A stretch of DNA of 21,170 nucleotides, from NCBI GenBank assembly GCA_945878355.1, contig CAMCTC010000081.1, positions 1 through 21,170 on the forward strand, in the 5' to 3' direction. Position 1 is the first letter of the stretch; each line of letters starts with the position of its first letter. The notes beneath the pieces were generated by a model. That model was not told the origin of the DNA. It did no database searches and saw only the letters and a list, made by a program, of their open reading frames with translations. Below are positions 6,687 to 14,640 of this stretch, piece by piece. The position numbers and the translations under genes are program-made. Source of the DNA: Bordetella parapertussis. GTDB taxonomy: Bacteria > Pseudomonadota > Gammaproteobacteria > Burkholderiales > Burkholderiaceae_C.

Positions 6687-7148
6687 TTAAACGCCAGTCT
6701 CGGCCCCAGACCGTACCAGCAGCACCGGCACCGTGGCGGTCCTGAGCACTTGCTCTGCGTCGCTGCCCAAGAGCATGCGTCCCACGCCGCGCCGACCATG
6801 CGTGCCCAGCACGATCAGGTCGGCGGGCCATTCGGCCACCTCCTTGACAACGCGGTCGCTCAAGCGGCCGTCGAAGCTGTCGTAAAGCCTTGTATCCGTC
6901 GCAATGCCTGCGGCTTCGACCCGCTTGCAGGCCTCATCGAGAATGCGCTGGCCGTTCTTGCGCAGCAGGTCGAACACGTCCGCTGTCATCGCACCCATGG
7001 TGTCGCCGCTCAAGATCATGGGCATGTCATCCACCACGTGTAGCAAGCGCAATTTGGCGCCGGTCAGGCGGGCCAGCTGCATCGCTTCATTGAGCCCCGC
7101 ATCGGACGTGGCGCTGCCGTCGACAGGGACGAGGATACGTTGGTACAT
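6687..7148 (-). CDS. Universal stress protein (UspA family)
   Basis: This 153-residue single-domain Usp has the usual length. It starts MYQRILVPVDGS, where the strand and Asp10 form the nucleotide pocket, and carries VLGTHGRRGVGRMLLGSDAE near residues 113-131. That gives the ATP-binding pattern Gly115-x2-Gly118-x9-Gly128-Ser129, so it is the ATP-binding kind. It ends PVLLVR, the final core strand. Usps are cytosolic stress and starvation proteins, and many in beta- and gammaproteobacteria respond to low oxygen. GGAG lies 9 bases ahead of the ATG, and an FNR-like site lies 72 bases upstream, which fits anaerobic induction. It is transcribed convergently to the tautomerase genes. Confidence 0.93.
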   Translation of the reverse strand: MYQRILVPVDGSATSDAGLNEAMQLARLTGAKLRLLHVVDDMPMILSGDTMGAMTADVFDLLRKNGQRILDEACKRVEAAGIATDTRLYDSFDGRLSDRVVKEVAEWPADLIVLGTHGRRGVGRMLLGSDAEQVLRTATVPVLLVRSGAETGV

Positions 7149-7219
7149 GGCAATTCGCTCCGAAATGGCTGGGCTTGCAAACCGATGAACCCAGTCTCGC
7201 CGGGCTGGGGTCAGTCGTC

Positions 7220-7233
7220 TTGATATGAGTCAA
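7220..7233 (-). promoter_or_regulatory. FNR/Anr-like binding site upstream of the universal stress gene
   Basis: TTGATATGAGTCAA matches the FNR/Anr consensus TTGAT-N4-ATCAA at nine of ten defined bases. Placed at -41.5, as for class II activation, it would put the transcript start near 7185, about 37 bases ahead of the ATG, with a poor -10 (GAGACT). The match is seen; the regulation is inferred. Confidence 0.55.
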
Positions 7234-7434
7234 TCGAGAGCTACGGCAGGCCGCAGCGTGCGCTGGTGCTTGCCCAGAGCAGGAGACTGCGCAGGCGCCG
7301 GCACGGTCCGTGCATCATCGCGCTGTTCTCCAACTCCCCAGGATCACCGCCATGCCCAAACTCCGAGACCGCCAGACGTCCCGCTCCAATGCGCTGCAGC
7401 CGCTTTGTGCTGGCTCGACCTGGGGTCGGGTCGC

Positions 7435-8382
7435 ATGAGCGCGCACCACTTGGCCGCCAGCGTCGAGACTTGCCATTGGGGCCTGTTCGACGCCAAGTAC
7501 CCGCCGGTGCTGCGCGTCGCCAGCGGCGACTCGCTGACGGTCGACACGGTCAGCGGCGGCCCCGATGCGCTGCCGCCGGCGGGCTTCCATGTGCCGCCCG
7601 AACTGCTCGAGATCCATGCCCGCAGCGCGCGCAGCCTGCCGGGCCATATCTTGACCGGGCCGATCTACGTCGAGGGCGCCGAGCCGGGCGACACGCTCGA
7701 GGTCCGCATCCTCGACGTGCGTCTGCGCCAGGACTGGGGCTACAACATGATCCGGCCGCTCGCCGGCACACTGCCCGGCGAGTTCGACCAGTACCGCATG
7801 GTCAACATCCCGCTCGACGCCGAGCGCCAGACCGCGCGCATGCCTTGGGGCCTGGACTTGCCGCTGCACCCTTTCTTCGGCGTGATGGGCGTGGCGCCGC
7901 CGGCGCATTGGGGCCGCATCAGCACCATCGTGCCGCGCGCGCACGGCGGCAACCTCGACAACAAGGAGCTCGGCCCGGGCAGTTCGCTCTACCTGCCGGT
8001 GCATGTGCCGGGCGCGTTGTTTTCTTGCGGCGACGGCCATGCGGCTCAGGGCGACGGTGAGGTCTGCACCACCGCGATCGAGACCGCCTTGCAGGGCCGC
8101 TTCGAGCTCGTGCTGCACAAGCGCTTGCCCACCGCGCCGGGCTTGGCCTACCCGCGGGGCGAGACGCCCACCCACTGGATCACGATGGGCATGGACCCCA
8201 GTCTGGACCAATGCCTGGCGATCGCGCTGCGCGACATGATCGTCTTGCTGGGCGAGCGTGGCGGGCTGTCGCGCGAGGACGCCTACATGCTGTGCAGCCT
8301 GGCGGTGGACTTCCGCGTCACCCAAACCGTCAACACCCACCGCGGCGTGCACGCGATGCTGCGCAAGTCGCTGCTGGCCTGA
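7435..8382 (+). CDS. Acetamidase/formamidase family protein
   Basis: This 315-residue cytosolic amidohydrolase of the FmdA/AmdA family cleaves small amides such as formamide or acetamide to ammonia and the acid. The ATG at 7435 gives MSAHHLAASVETCHWGLFDA, the usual family start (HHL...W.ffd); the longer frame from 7225 has no homology-like content. Family motifs follow: GPIYVEGAEPGDTLEVRILD, then HPFFGVMGVAPP, GGNLDNKELGPGSSLYLPVH, GALFSCGDGHAAQGDGEVC and THWITMGMD. The conserved metal-binding residues of the GDGHAAQGDGE block are present. Its start overlaps the stop of a 28-codon frame (ATGA at 7435-7438). The exact substrate is not determined. Nearby amidase and deacylase genes suggest a shared amide-scavenging role. 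Confidence 0.9.
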   Translation: MSAHHLAASVETCHWGLFDAKYPPVLRVASGDSLTVDTVSGGPDALPPAGFHVPPELLEIHARSARSLPGHILTGPIYVEGAEPGDTLEVRILDVRLRQDWGYNMIRPLAGTLPGEFDQYRMVNIPLDAERQTARMPWGLDLPLHPFFGVMGVAPPAHWGRISTIVPRAHGGNLDNKELGPGSSLYLPVHVPGALFSCGDGHAAQGDGEVCTTAIETALQGRFELVLHKRLPTAPGLAYPRGETPTHWITMGMDPSLDQCLAIALRDMIVLLGERGGLSREDAYMLCSLAVDFRVTQTVNTHRGVHAMLRKSLLA

Positions 8383-8404
8383 ACTTGCCCAAGGACGGCT
8401 TGCC

Positions 8405-8429
8405 CTGGGACGTCTCAGCGACGTCCCAG
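8405..8429. terminator. Bidirectional hairpin between convergent amidohydrolase genes
   Basis: CTGGGACGT at 8405-8413 and ACGTCCCAG at 8421-8429 form a perfect 9-bp stem with a 7-base loop, in the 53-base gap between two convergent stops. There is no T-run on either side. A second AGCGACGTC follows at once as a short direct repeat. Confidence 0.5.
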
Positions 8430-8435
8430 CGACGT

Positions 8436-10118
8436 CTAAGCCGAAAAGCGCGTCAGCAGCTCACCGGCCCTAGGCGCGGCCGCGAGCAGCCCCGCGCTGT
8501 CAGCCACCTGTTGTCCGTTGACCCAGACGCTGTGCACCCCGACCGCGTCGGTTGTCAGGCGGGCCGCGCCGCCGGGCAGGTCGAAGACCCTGCGCTTGGG
8601 GCCGCGGCCGACGGTGGCCGGATCGAACAGCAGCAGGTCAGCCGCGTGGCCGGTGCGGATCAGGCCGCGATCGATCAAGCCGAAGATCTGCGCCGGCTGG
8701 CTGGTGAGCTTGCGCACCGCTTCGCTCAGCGTCATCAAGCCCAGGTCGCGCGCCCAGTGGCCCATCAGGTGCAGGCCAAAGCCGGCGTCGTTGAAGAAGG
8801 TCAGGTGCGCGCCAGCGTCGCTCAGGCTGACGAGGCTGTGCGGGTGCATCAGCATCCGGCCCACCGCCGCCTCGTCGGAGTTGAGCAATTGAGCGGTGAA
8901 GACGGTGCGCAGTTGCTCGGCCAGCGCCAGGTCGAGCATCACGTCCAGCGGGTCGCGGCCTTCGCTGCGGGCGATCTCGGCGATGCTGCGCTGCTCAAGA
9001 TGGGCCTGGGCGGGGGTGACGGTTTCCACCACCTGCACCTTGTCCCATTCGCCGTTGAACAACCGAAAGCTCGCGGGGGCCGCCAGCTCGGCGCGCACGC
9101 CGTCTCGAAAGTCGCGGCTCGCCAGCACCGCCATCAGCGCGTCGCCGTGCTGGCCGAGCGCGGGCTGCCAGCTCTGCAAGCCTTCGACCGGGTAGGCCGA
9201 CTGCAGCGTGAAATCCATCGTCAGCGGGCAGCACGAGACCTGGCCGATCAGCCCATGGCCGCGCGCATTGGCCGCGCTGATCGCGTCCAGGTCCTTGAAC
9301 ACCGATTGCGGGCTGGTGCTGTTGTGCAGCAGCGCTGCCACCATCACCGGTCGGCCGCTGTCGGCGGCCAGGGATTCGAGGAAAGCCACCGCCGTCTGGC
9401 CGCCCTTGGTCAGCATGAAGACGCCACCACCGCCTTCGCCCATCGCCATCACCAGCGCATGCATCTCGCGCTCATCGGCCAATCGAGACGGCATCGGCCG
9501 GCCGCCTTCGCCGTTGTGCGCGGGCGAGGTGCTGCTGGCAAAGCCGACCGCGCCGGCCTGCATCGCTTCGCGCACGAGGGCCTGCATCTGCGCGATCTCC
9601 GAGTCGCTGGCCACGCGGGTCGACGCGTCGTCGCCCATCACATAGGTTCGAACGCTGCTGTGGCCGATGTAGGCGGCGATGTTGACCACCGCGCCTTGAC
9701 GCCGCAGCTGGGCCAGGTATTCGGGGAAGGTCTCGAAGTCCCAGGCGATGCCTCGACGCAGGGCGTCCAGCGACATGCCTTCGACCTGGGTCAGGTTGCG
9801 CATCGTGATCTCGCGGTGCTGCGGCTTGCACGGCGCGATCGTGAAGCCGCAGTTGCCGATTACCGCAGTCGTCACGCCCAGTGCCGGCGATGGCCGCACC
9901 TGCGGGTCCCAGGTGATCTGGGCGTCGAAGTGGGTGTGGCTGTCGATGATGCCGGGCATCAGCGCCAGGCCTTGTGCGTCTATGGTTTCGTGGGCCGACA
10001 CGTCGAGCGCGGGGCCGATCGCGGCGATGCGGCCGCCGGCCACCGCCACATCCTGGATCACGGGGGCCTGCCCGGTGCCGTCGAAGACCAGCGCGTTGCG
10101 TATCAGCAGTTGATGCAT
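8436..10118 (-). CDS. N-acyl-D-amino-acid deacylase family amidohydrolase
   Basis: This 560-residue metal-dependent amidohydrolase belongs to the D-aminoacylase family, which releases D-amino acids from N-acyl derivatives in the cytosol; some members act on dihydropyrimidine-like or other amides. Residues 1 to about 55 and the C-terminal 80 form the beta-sandwich, with the barrel between. Metal ligands visible are His61 and His63 in DSHTHFDAQ and Cys90 in IGNCGF, the bridging cysteine typical of D-aminoacylases. SDAGAHLTFFNDAGF near residue 440 carries the catalytic Asp. IGHSSVR and ASSTSPAHNG are further family blocks. It is the second gene of an operon, 30 bases behind the amidase gene, and convergent with the formamidase homologue. 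The acyl specificity is unknown. Confidence 0.88.
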   Translation of the reverse strand: MHQLLIRNALVFDGTGQAPVIQDVAVAGGRIAAIGPALDVSAHETIDAQGLALMPGIIDSHTHFDAQITWDPQVRPSPALGVTTAVIGNCGFTIAPCKPQHREITMRNLTQVEGMSLDALRRGIAWDFETFPEYLAQLRRQGAVVNIAAYIGHSSVRTYVMGDDASTRVASDSEIAQMQALVREAMQAGAVGFASSTSPAHNGEGGRPMPSRLADEREMHALVMAMGEGGGGVFMLTKGGQTAVAFLESLAADSGRPVMVAALLHNSTSPQSVFKDLDAISAANARGHGLIGQVSCCPLTMDFTLQSAYPVEGLQSWQPALGQHGDALMAVLASRDFRDGVRAELAAPASFRLFNGEWDKVQVVETVTPAQAHLEQRSIAEIARSEGRDPLDVMLDLALAEQLRTVFTAQLLNSDEAAVGRMLMHPHSLVSLSDAGAHLTFFNDAGFGLHLMGHWARDLGLMTLSEAVRKLTSQPAQIFGLIDRGLIRTGHAADLLLFDPATVGRGPKRRVFDLPGGAARLTTDAVGVHSVWVNGQQVADSAGLLAAAPRAGELLTRFSA

Positions 10119-10148
10119 CTTGTCTTCCTGTCGGGTCGCGTGAAGGGT

Positions 10149-11627
10149 TCAGGCTGGCGCTCGGTTTTTGGACCCAGGCACCGGTTCGGCCGGCCGGCGC
10201 GCCAGCAACTCGCCCGATATCGCCTCGTAGGCCGCAGCCACGCGCAGCAAAGCGGCGTCACCCTGCGGTCTGCCGATCAGTTGCAAGCCCGCCGGCCAGC
10301 GGCCGTTGGCGTGGAATCCTGCCGGCAGGCTGATCGCCGGCAGGCCTGCGAAGGTGGCGTAGAGCGTGCTCTCCATCCAGCGGTGGTAGGTGTCCATGGC
10401 CCTGCCGGCGATCGTCTGCGGCCAGCGCTGCTCCACCGCAAACGGCCAGACTTGTGTCACCGGCAGCGCCAGCACGTCGAAGCGCTCGAACAGCCCCAGC
10501 AAGTGGCTGTGGAAGGCCGTGCGCACCTCGCTGGCCTGCATGAATTCGGTGAAGCCCAGGCCTTGCGCGGTGTCGTATTCCCACAGCGCCTCGGGCTTGA
10601 TCTGGTCACGCGTGGCGCCGGGCCGGGCCAGCAGTGCGGCAACCTTGGGCGCGACCAGCGCACGGCGCCAGACCAGCCACGCGGCCCACAGTCGGTCGGG
10701 GTCAAAGCCCAGCGCAGTCGGCTCGACCTGCGCGCCTTCGGCAGCGCAGCGCTGTAGCGCGCCCTCTAACACCGGCAGCAGGCCTTCGTCCATCGCCAGG
10801 TGGCCGGCCAGGTCACCCAGCCAGCCCACGCGCAGGCCGCGCAGCGCTCCGGCCTCGCCCTCAGCCAGAAAACTTTGCGGGCCTTGGGCGATCGACAAGG
10901 GCGCGCGCGGGTCGTGGCCGGCTTGGGTGCCGAGCAGCAGCGACAGGTCGCGCACGCTTCGCGCCATCGGTCCGTCGGTGCCGAGCTGGGCCACAAAGGT
11001 GTCGGCGGCCGGCCAGGTCGGCACCCGACCCTGGCTGGGTCGCATCCCAAAGACATGGCCCCAGGCCGCCGGGTTGCGCAGCGAACCCATGAAGTCCGAC
11101 CCGTCGGCCACTGGCAGCAAGCGATGCGCCAGCGCCACTGCCGCTCCACCGCTGCTGCCGCCAGCGCAGACGCTGGCGTCCCAGGCGTTGGCGGTGGCGC
11201 CGAACAAGCGGTTGAAGGTGTGCGAGCCCAGGCCGAGTTCAGGGATGTTGGTCTTGCCGATCACGATGCAGCCCGCTGCTTTCACTCGCGCGCAGGCCAC
11301 GCTGTCCATTGCCGGCAGCACATCCTTGAGCAAGGGGCTGCCAACCGTGCTGGGGAAACCCAGCGCATGCCCGGTGTCCTTGATCGCCTGCGGCAGGCCG
11401 TGCAGCCAGCCGCGCGACCGGCCCTGGGCCAGTTCGGCGTCGCATTGGTCGGCCTGACGCAGCAGCGACTCATCGGGCGCGAGGTTGACGATCGCGTTGA
11501 GCGTTGGGTTCAGGCGGTGAATTCGCGCCAGGTAGGCTTGCATCACCTCGCGGCAGGAGACACGGCGGGCGTGGATCTCGGCGGACAGTTGATGGGCGTC
11601 GAGGTCGGTGAGGTCTGAGGCGGGCAT
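10149..11627 (-). CDS. Amidase, amidase-signature family
   Basis: This 492-residue amidase-signature hydrolase uses a Ser-cisSer-Lys triad to cleave amides. The triad is visible as Lys83 in [13 protein letters not shown], cis-Ser158 in [14 protein letters not shown] and Ser182 in [11 protein letters not shown]. The C-terminal block [10 protein letters not shown]...[15 protein letters not shown] is typical of the family. The ATG at 11627 ([18 protein letters not shown]) is chosen because the family usually starts there; the frame stays open to 11750 but that part is not conserved in character. The ribosome binding site is weak. It is first in a two-gene operon with the D-aminoacylase-like gene and diverges from the acyl-CoA synthetase across 227 bases. 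GatA is unlikely because no gatC or gatB is near and the C-terminus differs. Confidence 0.9.
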   Translation of the reverse strand: MPASDLTDLDAHQLSAEIHARRVSCREVMQAYLARIHRLNPTLNAIVNLAPDESLLRQADQCDAELAQGRSRGWLHGLPQAIKDTGHALGFPSTVGSPLLKDVLPAMDSVACARVKAAGCIVIGKTNIPELGLGSHTFNRLFGATANAWDASVCAGGSSGGAAVALAHRLLPVADGSDFMGSLRNPAAWGHVFGMRPSQGRVPTWPAADTFVAQLGTDGPMARSVRDLSLLLGTQAGHDPRAPLSIAQGPQSFLAEGEAGALRGLRVGWLGDLAGHLAMDEGLLPVLEGALQRCAAEGAQVEPTALGFDPDRLWAAWLVWRRALVAPKVAALLARPGATRDQIKPEALWEYDTAQGLGFTEFMQASEVRTAFHSHLLGLFERFDVLALPVTQVWPFAVEQRWPQTIAGRAMDTYHRWMESTLYATFAGLPAISLPAGFHANGRWPAGLQLIGRPQGDAALLRVAAAYEAISGELLARRPAEPVPGSKNRAPA

Positions 11628-11854
11628 CGGTGGTATGTCTCGTGGCTGGCGATCGTCGGTTTCAGCGATCGTGGCGATGGGAAGGGTTCCGGGGTGGAGG
11701 GCTTGATTTTGCAGTGCGGCGCCGCTGGTGTCGGGCCGAACCGCTAGCATCGCATGAAGCCCGGCTTGCTATTGGCTGCGCGAGAAGCTCGTTGCCGGTT
11801 TCGCTGGCCGGCCATCACAGCATTGCGGGCCGCCTCAACATCTTGGAGACATCG

Positions 11855-13540
11855 ATGAATCCTGCTCCGCAAGTCCCCGTCAACGGTATGTCGCTGGTCC
11901 ACGGCGCGACCGACCATCCGCTGTCCGAGGACACCGTCCACGCGCTGCTGGCCAGTGCCGCGCAGCGCTGGCCCCAGCGCGAGGCCGCAGTGTTCGTCGA
12001 GCAAGGCTTGCGCTGGACCTGGGCCGAGTTGCTGCAGCAAGTCGAATGGGCGGCAGCCGGTTTCCTGGCCTTGGGTGTCAAGACGGGTGACCGGGTCGGG
12101 ATGTGGTCGCCGAACCGGGCCGAGTGGCTGGTGACGCAGTTCGCTACCGCGCGCATTGGCGCGATCCTGGTCAACATCAACCCGGCCTACCGCTTGTCAG
12201 AGCTGGAGTACACACTCAACAAAGCCGGTGTCGGTGTGCTGGTCAGCGCCGCCGCCTTCAAGTCCAGCGACTACCTTGGGATGCTGCAGACCCTGGGCGT
12301 GTGCGCTGCCGGCGCCGGCCCGCGCTTGCCGCTGCTGCGCGCGGTGGTGCGGCTGGGCGACGAGCCCAGCGCCGGCATGGTCAACTGGTCGCAGCTGATC
12401 GCGTCCGGCAAGACCCGGGTCGATGCGCTGCCGCCAGAGAGTGACCTGAGCTGTTTCGACGCGATCAACATCCAGTTCACCAGCGGCACCACGGGTGCGC
12501 CCAAGGGCGCGACGCTGACCCACCACAACATCGTCAACAACGGGCGTGCGATCGGCGACTGCATGCACCTGACCGAGCACGACAGCCTGTGCATCCCCGT
12601 GCCGCTGTACCACTGCTTTGGCATGGTGCTGTCAGTGCTGGCCTGCGTGGCCAAGGGCTCGAAGATGGTGTTTCCGGGCGAGGGTTTCGACGCCCGGGCC
12701 ACGCTGGCGGCGGTGGCGACCGAGCGCTGCACCGCGCTGCACGGCGTGCCGACGATGTTCATCGCCGAGCTCGACCATCCCGATTTCGCCAGCTTCGACC
12801 TCGGCTCGCTGCGCACCGGCATCATGGCCGGCGCACCCTGCCCGATCGAGGTGATGCGCCGGGTCCAGAGCGACATGCACATGGGCGAAGTGACGATTTC
12901 CTACGGCATGACCGAGACCAGCCCGGTCTCGTTCCAGAGCGCGACCGACGACCCGCTGGGCAAACGCGTGACCACCGTCGGCCGGGTGTTGCCGCATCTG
13001 TCGGTCAAGGTCGTCGACCTCGACGGCCAGGTGGTGCCGGTCGGCCAGACCGGCGAGCTCTGCACCCGTGGCTACTCGGTGATGCAAGGTTATTGGGACG
13101 ACCCCGAGCGCACTGCAGACTCGGTGCGCGACGGCTGGATGCACACCGGCGACCTCGCGACGATCGACGCCGAGGGCTACGCCAACATCGTCGGCCGGGT
13201 CAAGGACATGGTGATACGGGGCGGTGAGAACGTTTACCCGCGCGAGGTCGAGGAGTTCTTGTTCACCCATCCCAAGGTGGCGGCGGTTCAAGTCTTCGGC
13301 GTGCCCGACGTGCGCTTCGGCGAGGCGCTGTGCGCCTGGATCATCACCCGCACCGGCATGGTCTGCACCGAGGCCGAAATTCTCGACTTCTGCCGCGACC
13401 AGATCGCGCACTACAAGGTGCCCAAGTACTTGCGCTTCGTCGACGAGCTGCCGATCACCGTGACTGGCAAGCCGCAGAAGTTCCTGATGCGCGAGGCGAT
13501 GATGCGCGAGCTGGGGCTGAGCCAGATCAGCACGGCTTGA
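11855..13540 (+). CDS. AMP-binding acyl-CoA synthetase
   Basis: This 561-residue member of the ANL superfamily activates a carboxylic acid with ATP and joins it to CoA. Motif A is [16 protein letters not shown] from residue 208. [11 protein letters not shown] is the acid-binding motif, [12 protein letters not shown] and [20 protein letters not shown] are the hinge and CoA-binding motifs, and [14 protein letters not shown] holds the catalytic Lys near residue 540. The ATG at 11855 has TTGGAG upstream and is preferred over the open frame that begins at 11630. The sequence is closest in style to FadD-like fatty-acyl-CoA ligases of the betaproteobacterial AMP-binding type. Chain length cannot be told. 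It stands alone, and a REP-like repeat follows it within 3 bases. Confidence 0.92.
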   Translation: MNPAPQVPVNGMSLVHGATDHPLSEDTVHALLASAAQRWPQREAAVFVEQGLRWTWAELLQQVEWAAAGFLALGVKTGDRVGMWSPNRAEWLVTQFATARIGAILVNINPAYRLSELEYTLNKAGVGVLVSAAAFKSSDYLGMLQTLGVCAAGAGPRLPLLRAVVRLGDEPSAGMVNWSQLIASGKTRVDALPPESDLSCFDAINIQFTSGTTGAPKGATLTHHNIVNNGRAIGDCMHLTEHDSLCIPVPLYHCFGMVLSVLACVAKGSKMVFPGEGFDARATLAAVATERCTALHGVPTMFIAELDHPDFASFDLGSLRTGIMAGAPCPIEVMRRVQSDMHMGEVTISYGMTETSPVSFQSATDDPLGKRVTTVGRVLPHLSVKVVDLDGQVVPVGQTGELCTRGYSVMQGYWDDPERTADSVRDGWMHTGDLATIDAEGYANIVGRVKDMVIRGGENVYPREVEEFLFTHPKVAAVQVFGVPDVRFGEALCAWIITRTGMVCTEAEILDFCRDQIAHYKVPKYLRFVDELPITVTGKPQKFLMREAMMRELGLSQISTA

Positions 13541-13543
13541 GCG

Positions 13544-13603
13544 GGCCGGCCGAAGCCGGCCGCCCCCTGGGGATCAAGCCGCAAAGCCACATTTGCTTGA
13601 GAG
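13544..13603 (-). repeat. REP-like dispersed element, copy B
   Basis: This is the reverse-orientation copy of 3443-3504. Its end, read on the reverse strand, is GGCCGGCTTCGGCCGGCC, a 7-bp stem closed by a C(UUCG)G tetraloop if transcribed. It begins 3 bases after the acyl-CoA synthetase stop, so it may protect or end that transcript, although the UUCG loop forms only in the opposite-strand RNA. Confidence 0.75.
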
Positions 13604-13658
13604 CGCGCCGGCCTGGCGGGGCAGAATTCGCGCTCCAACCGTCCACCGAATGAACTGC

Positions 13659-14318
13659 ATGCCCATCCAAGCCGCCATCGTCGACCTCGACGGCACCCTG
13701 GTCGACACCGTCGGCGATTTCGATGTCGCGCTCAATGCGACGCTCGGCGAGCATGGCTTGCCGCGAGTGGACCGGGGATTCATCGAACGCACAGTGGGCA
13801 AAGGCAGCGAGCACCTGATCCGCTGCACCTTGGCCGAGGTCGACGCCGACCCCGATCTCTACGAGTCGGCGTGGCAGGCCTACCAGCGCCATTACCAGTC
13901 GATCAACGGGCTGCACTCGGTCGTCTACCCTGGCGTGGTCGAGGGCCTGCGCCGGCTGCTCGATGCCGGCTGGGCGCTGGCTTGTCTGACCAACAAGCCC
14001 GGCGCCTTCGCCAAGCCGCTGCTCGCCGCCAAGGGGCTTGACGGCTACTTCAGCCAGGTCTTCGGCGGCGATGCGTTCGCGCGCAAGAAGCCCGACCCGC
14101 TGCCCTTGTTGCAGACCTGCCTCGCGCTGGGCAGTCTGCCCGGGCGCACGCTGATGATCGGCGACTCCAGCAACGACGCCCAGGCCGCTCGTGCCGCAGG
14201 TTGCCCGGTCGTGCTGGTGAGCTATGGCTACAACCACGGCTTGCCGGTGGCCGGTGTCGGTGCCGACGCGGTGATCGATCGCCTCGACGCGCTGGTGCCG
14301 GGTGTCTGGCCGGCCTGA
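13659..14318 (+). CDS. gph: Phosphoglycolate phosphatase (HAD family)
   Basis: This 219-residue haloacid-dehalogenase-like phosphatase dephosphorylates 2-phosphoglycolate, formed by DNA repair and oxygenase side reactions. HAD motif I is VDLDGTLVDT with Asp9 and Asp11, motif II is CLTNKP, motif III is the Lys in ARKKPDPLPL, and motif IV is LMIGDSSNDAQAA. The insert after motif I is a C1 cap. The ATG at 13659 (MPIQAAIVDLDG) fits family starts; an in-frame ATG at 13650 is equally possible and neither has a strong ribosome binding site. In Burkholderiales gph commonly sits just ahead of trpE, usually behind rpe. Here rpe is absent and an acyl-CoA synthetase gene takes that place. Confidence 0.92.
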   Translation: MPIQAAIVDLDGTLVDTVGDFDVALNATLGEHGLPRVDRGFIERTVGKGSEHLIRCTLAEVDADPDLYESAWQAYQRHYQSINGLHSVVYPGVVEGLRRLLDAGWALACLTNKPGAFAKPLLAAKGLDGYFSQVFGGDAFARKKPDPLPLLQTCLALGSLPGRTLMIGDSSNDAQAARAAGCPVVLVSYGYNHGLPVAGVGADAVIDRLDALVPGVWPA

Positions 14319-14363
14319 TTGCTTGGCCGAAGTCTCGGGTCGCTGAGTGGCCTGCGGGCCGGC

Positions 14364-14372
14364 TGATAAACT
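14364..14372 (+). promoter_or_regulatory. Candidate extended -10 promoter of the trp operon
   Basis: TGATAAACT reads as TGn plus TAAACT, four of six to the -10 consensus. The -35 region is poor (CTGAGT about 18 bases upstream). Transcription would start near 14379, about 34 bases ahead of the leader ATG at 14413 and 262 bases ahead of trpE. Confidence 0.4.
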
Positions 14373-14412
14373 CGAAATCATGTCGATCGTGCAGCGGATC
14401 CAGAGGCAGCAG

Positions 14413-14487
14413 ATGCCAGGCGAGCAGACCTCCAGGTCCGCCAGCCGGGGAGCTTGGCCCTGGCGACCCTCGCCTTTGGCTCACTGA
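14413..14487 (+). CDS. trpL: Candidate trp operon leader peptide
   Basis: This 24-codon frame has AGAGG at 14402-14406, six bases ahead of its ATG. It reads MPGEQTSRSASRGAWPWRP and then SPLAH before TGA, with Trp codons at 14455-14457 and 14461-14463. Tryptophan is rare, and a Trp-Pro-Trp run in a short frame directly ahead of trpE is the signature of ribosome-sensed attenuation, as in enteric and rhizobial trp operons. A longer frame from the ATG at 14380 in the same phase would start at the predicted transcript 5' end, so 14413 is preferred. The second Trp codon lies in two mutually exclusive short hairpins. No classic U-tract terminator was found, so the mechanism is uncertain. Confidence 0.5.
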   Translation: MPGEQTSRSASRGAWPWRPSPLAH

Positions 14488-14578
14488 CGTCTCTGGCAGC
14501 CGCCGGCCCGGCCCACGAATCCGCCGCCCGCGCAGCGCGCCACCCGGACAGGGCATCCACCGCAGCGCCCGACCGTCC
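14440..14578 (+). promoter_or_regulatory. Possible attenuator structures in the trp leader
   Basis: GCCAG at 14440-14444 can pair with CTGGC at 14460-14464, enclosing the Trp codons. GGCG at 14462-14465 can instead pair with CGCC at 14471-14474, sharing bases with the first stem, and that short hairpin is followed by TTT. GCCAG could also pair with CTGGC at 14493-14497. Further on, GGAC at 14546 with GTCC ending at 14578, and GGGC with GCCC inside, form a larger hairpin. None is followed by a strong U-tract. Confidence 0.3.
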
Positions 14579-14640
14579 AGCCTGACCACCGTATCGTCTG
14601 CCTGCGCGCCCTGTGCGCCAGCATCCAGGAGTTGCCCGAC

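Noticed and set aside
8211..10757. 848-codon forward frame
   Set aside because: Antisense to the deacylase and amidase genes. It is Gln/Arg/His-rich with no motifs, a usual shadow in GC-rich DNA.
13650..13658. gph start at 13650, three codons earlier
   Set aside because: It cannot be excluded, but MPIQAAIVDLDG fits family starts and no ribosome binding site favours the earlier ATG.
14380..14412. Longer trp leader frame starting at 14380
   Set aside because: It would begin at the predicted transcript 5' end without a ribosome binding site, whereas 14413 has AGAGG at good spacing.
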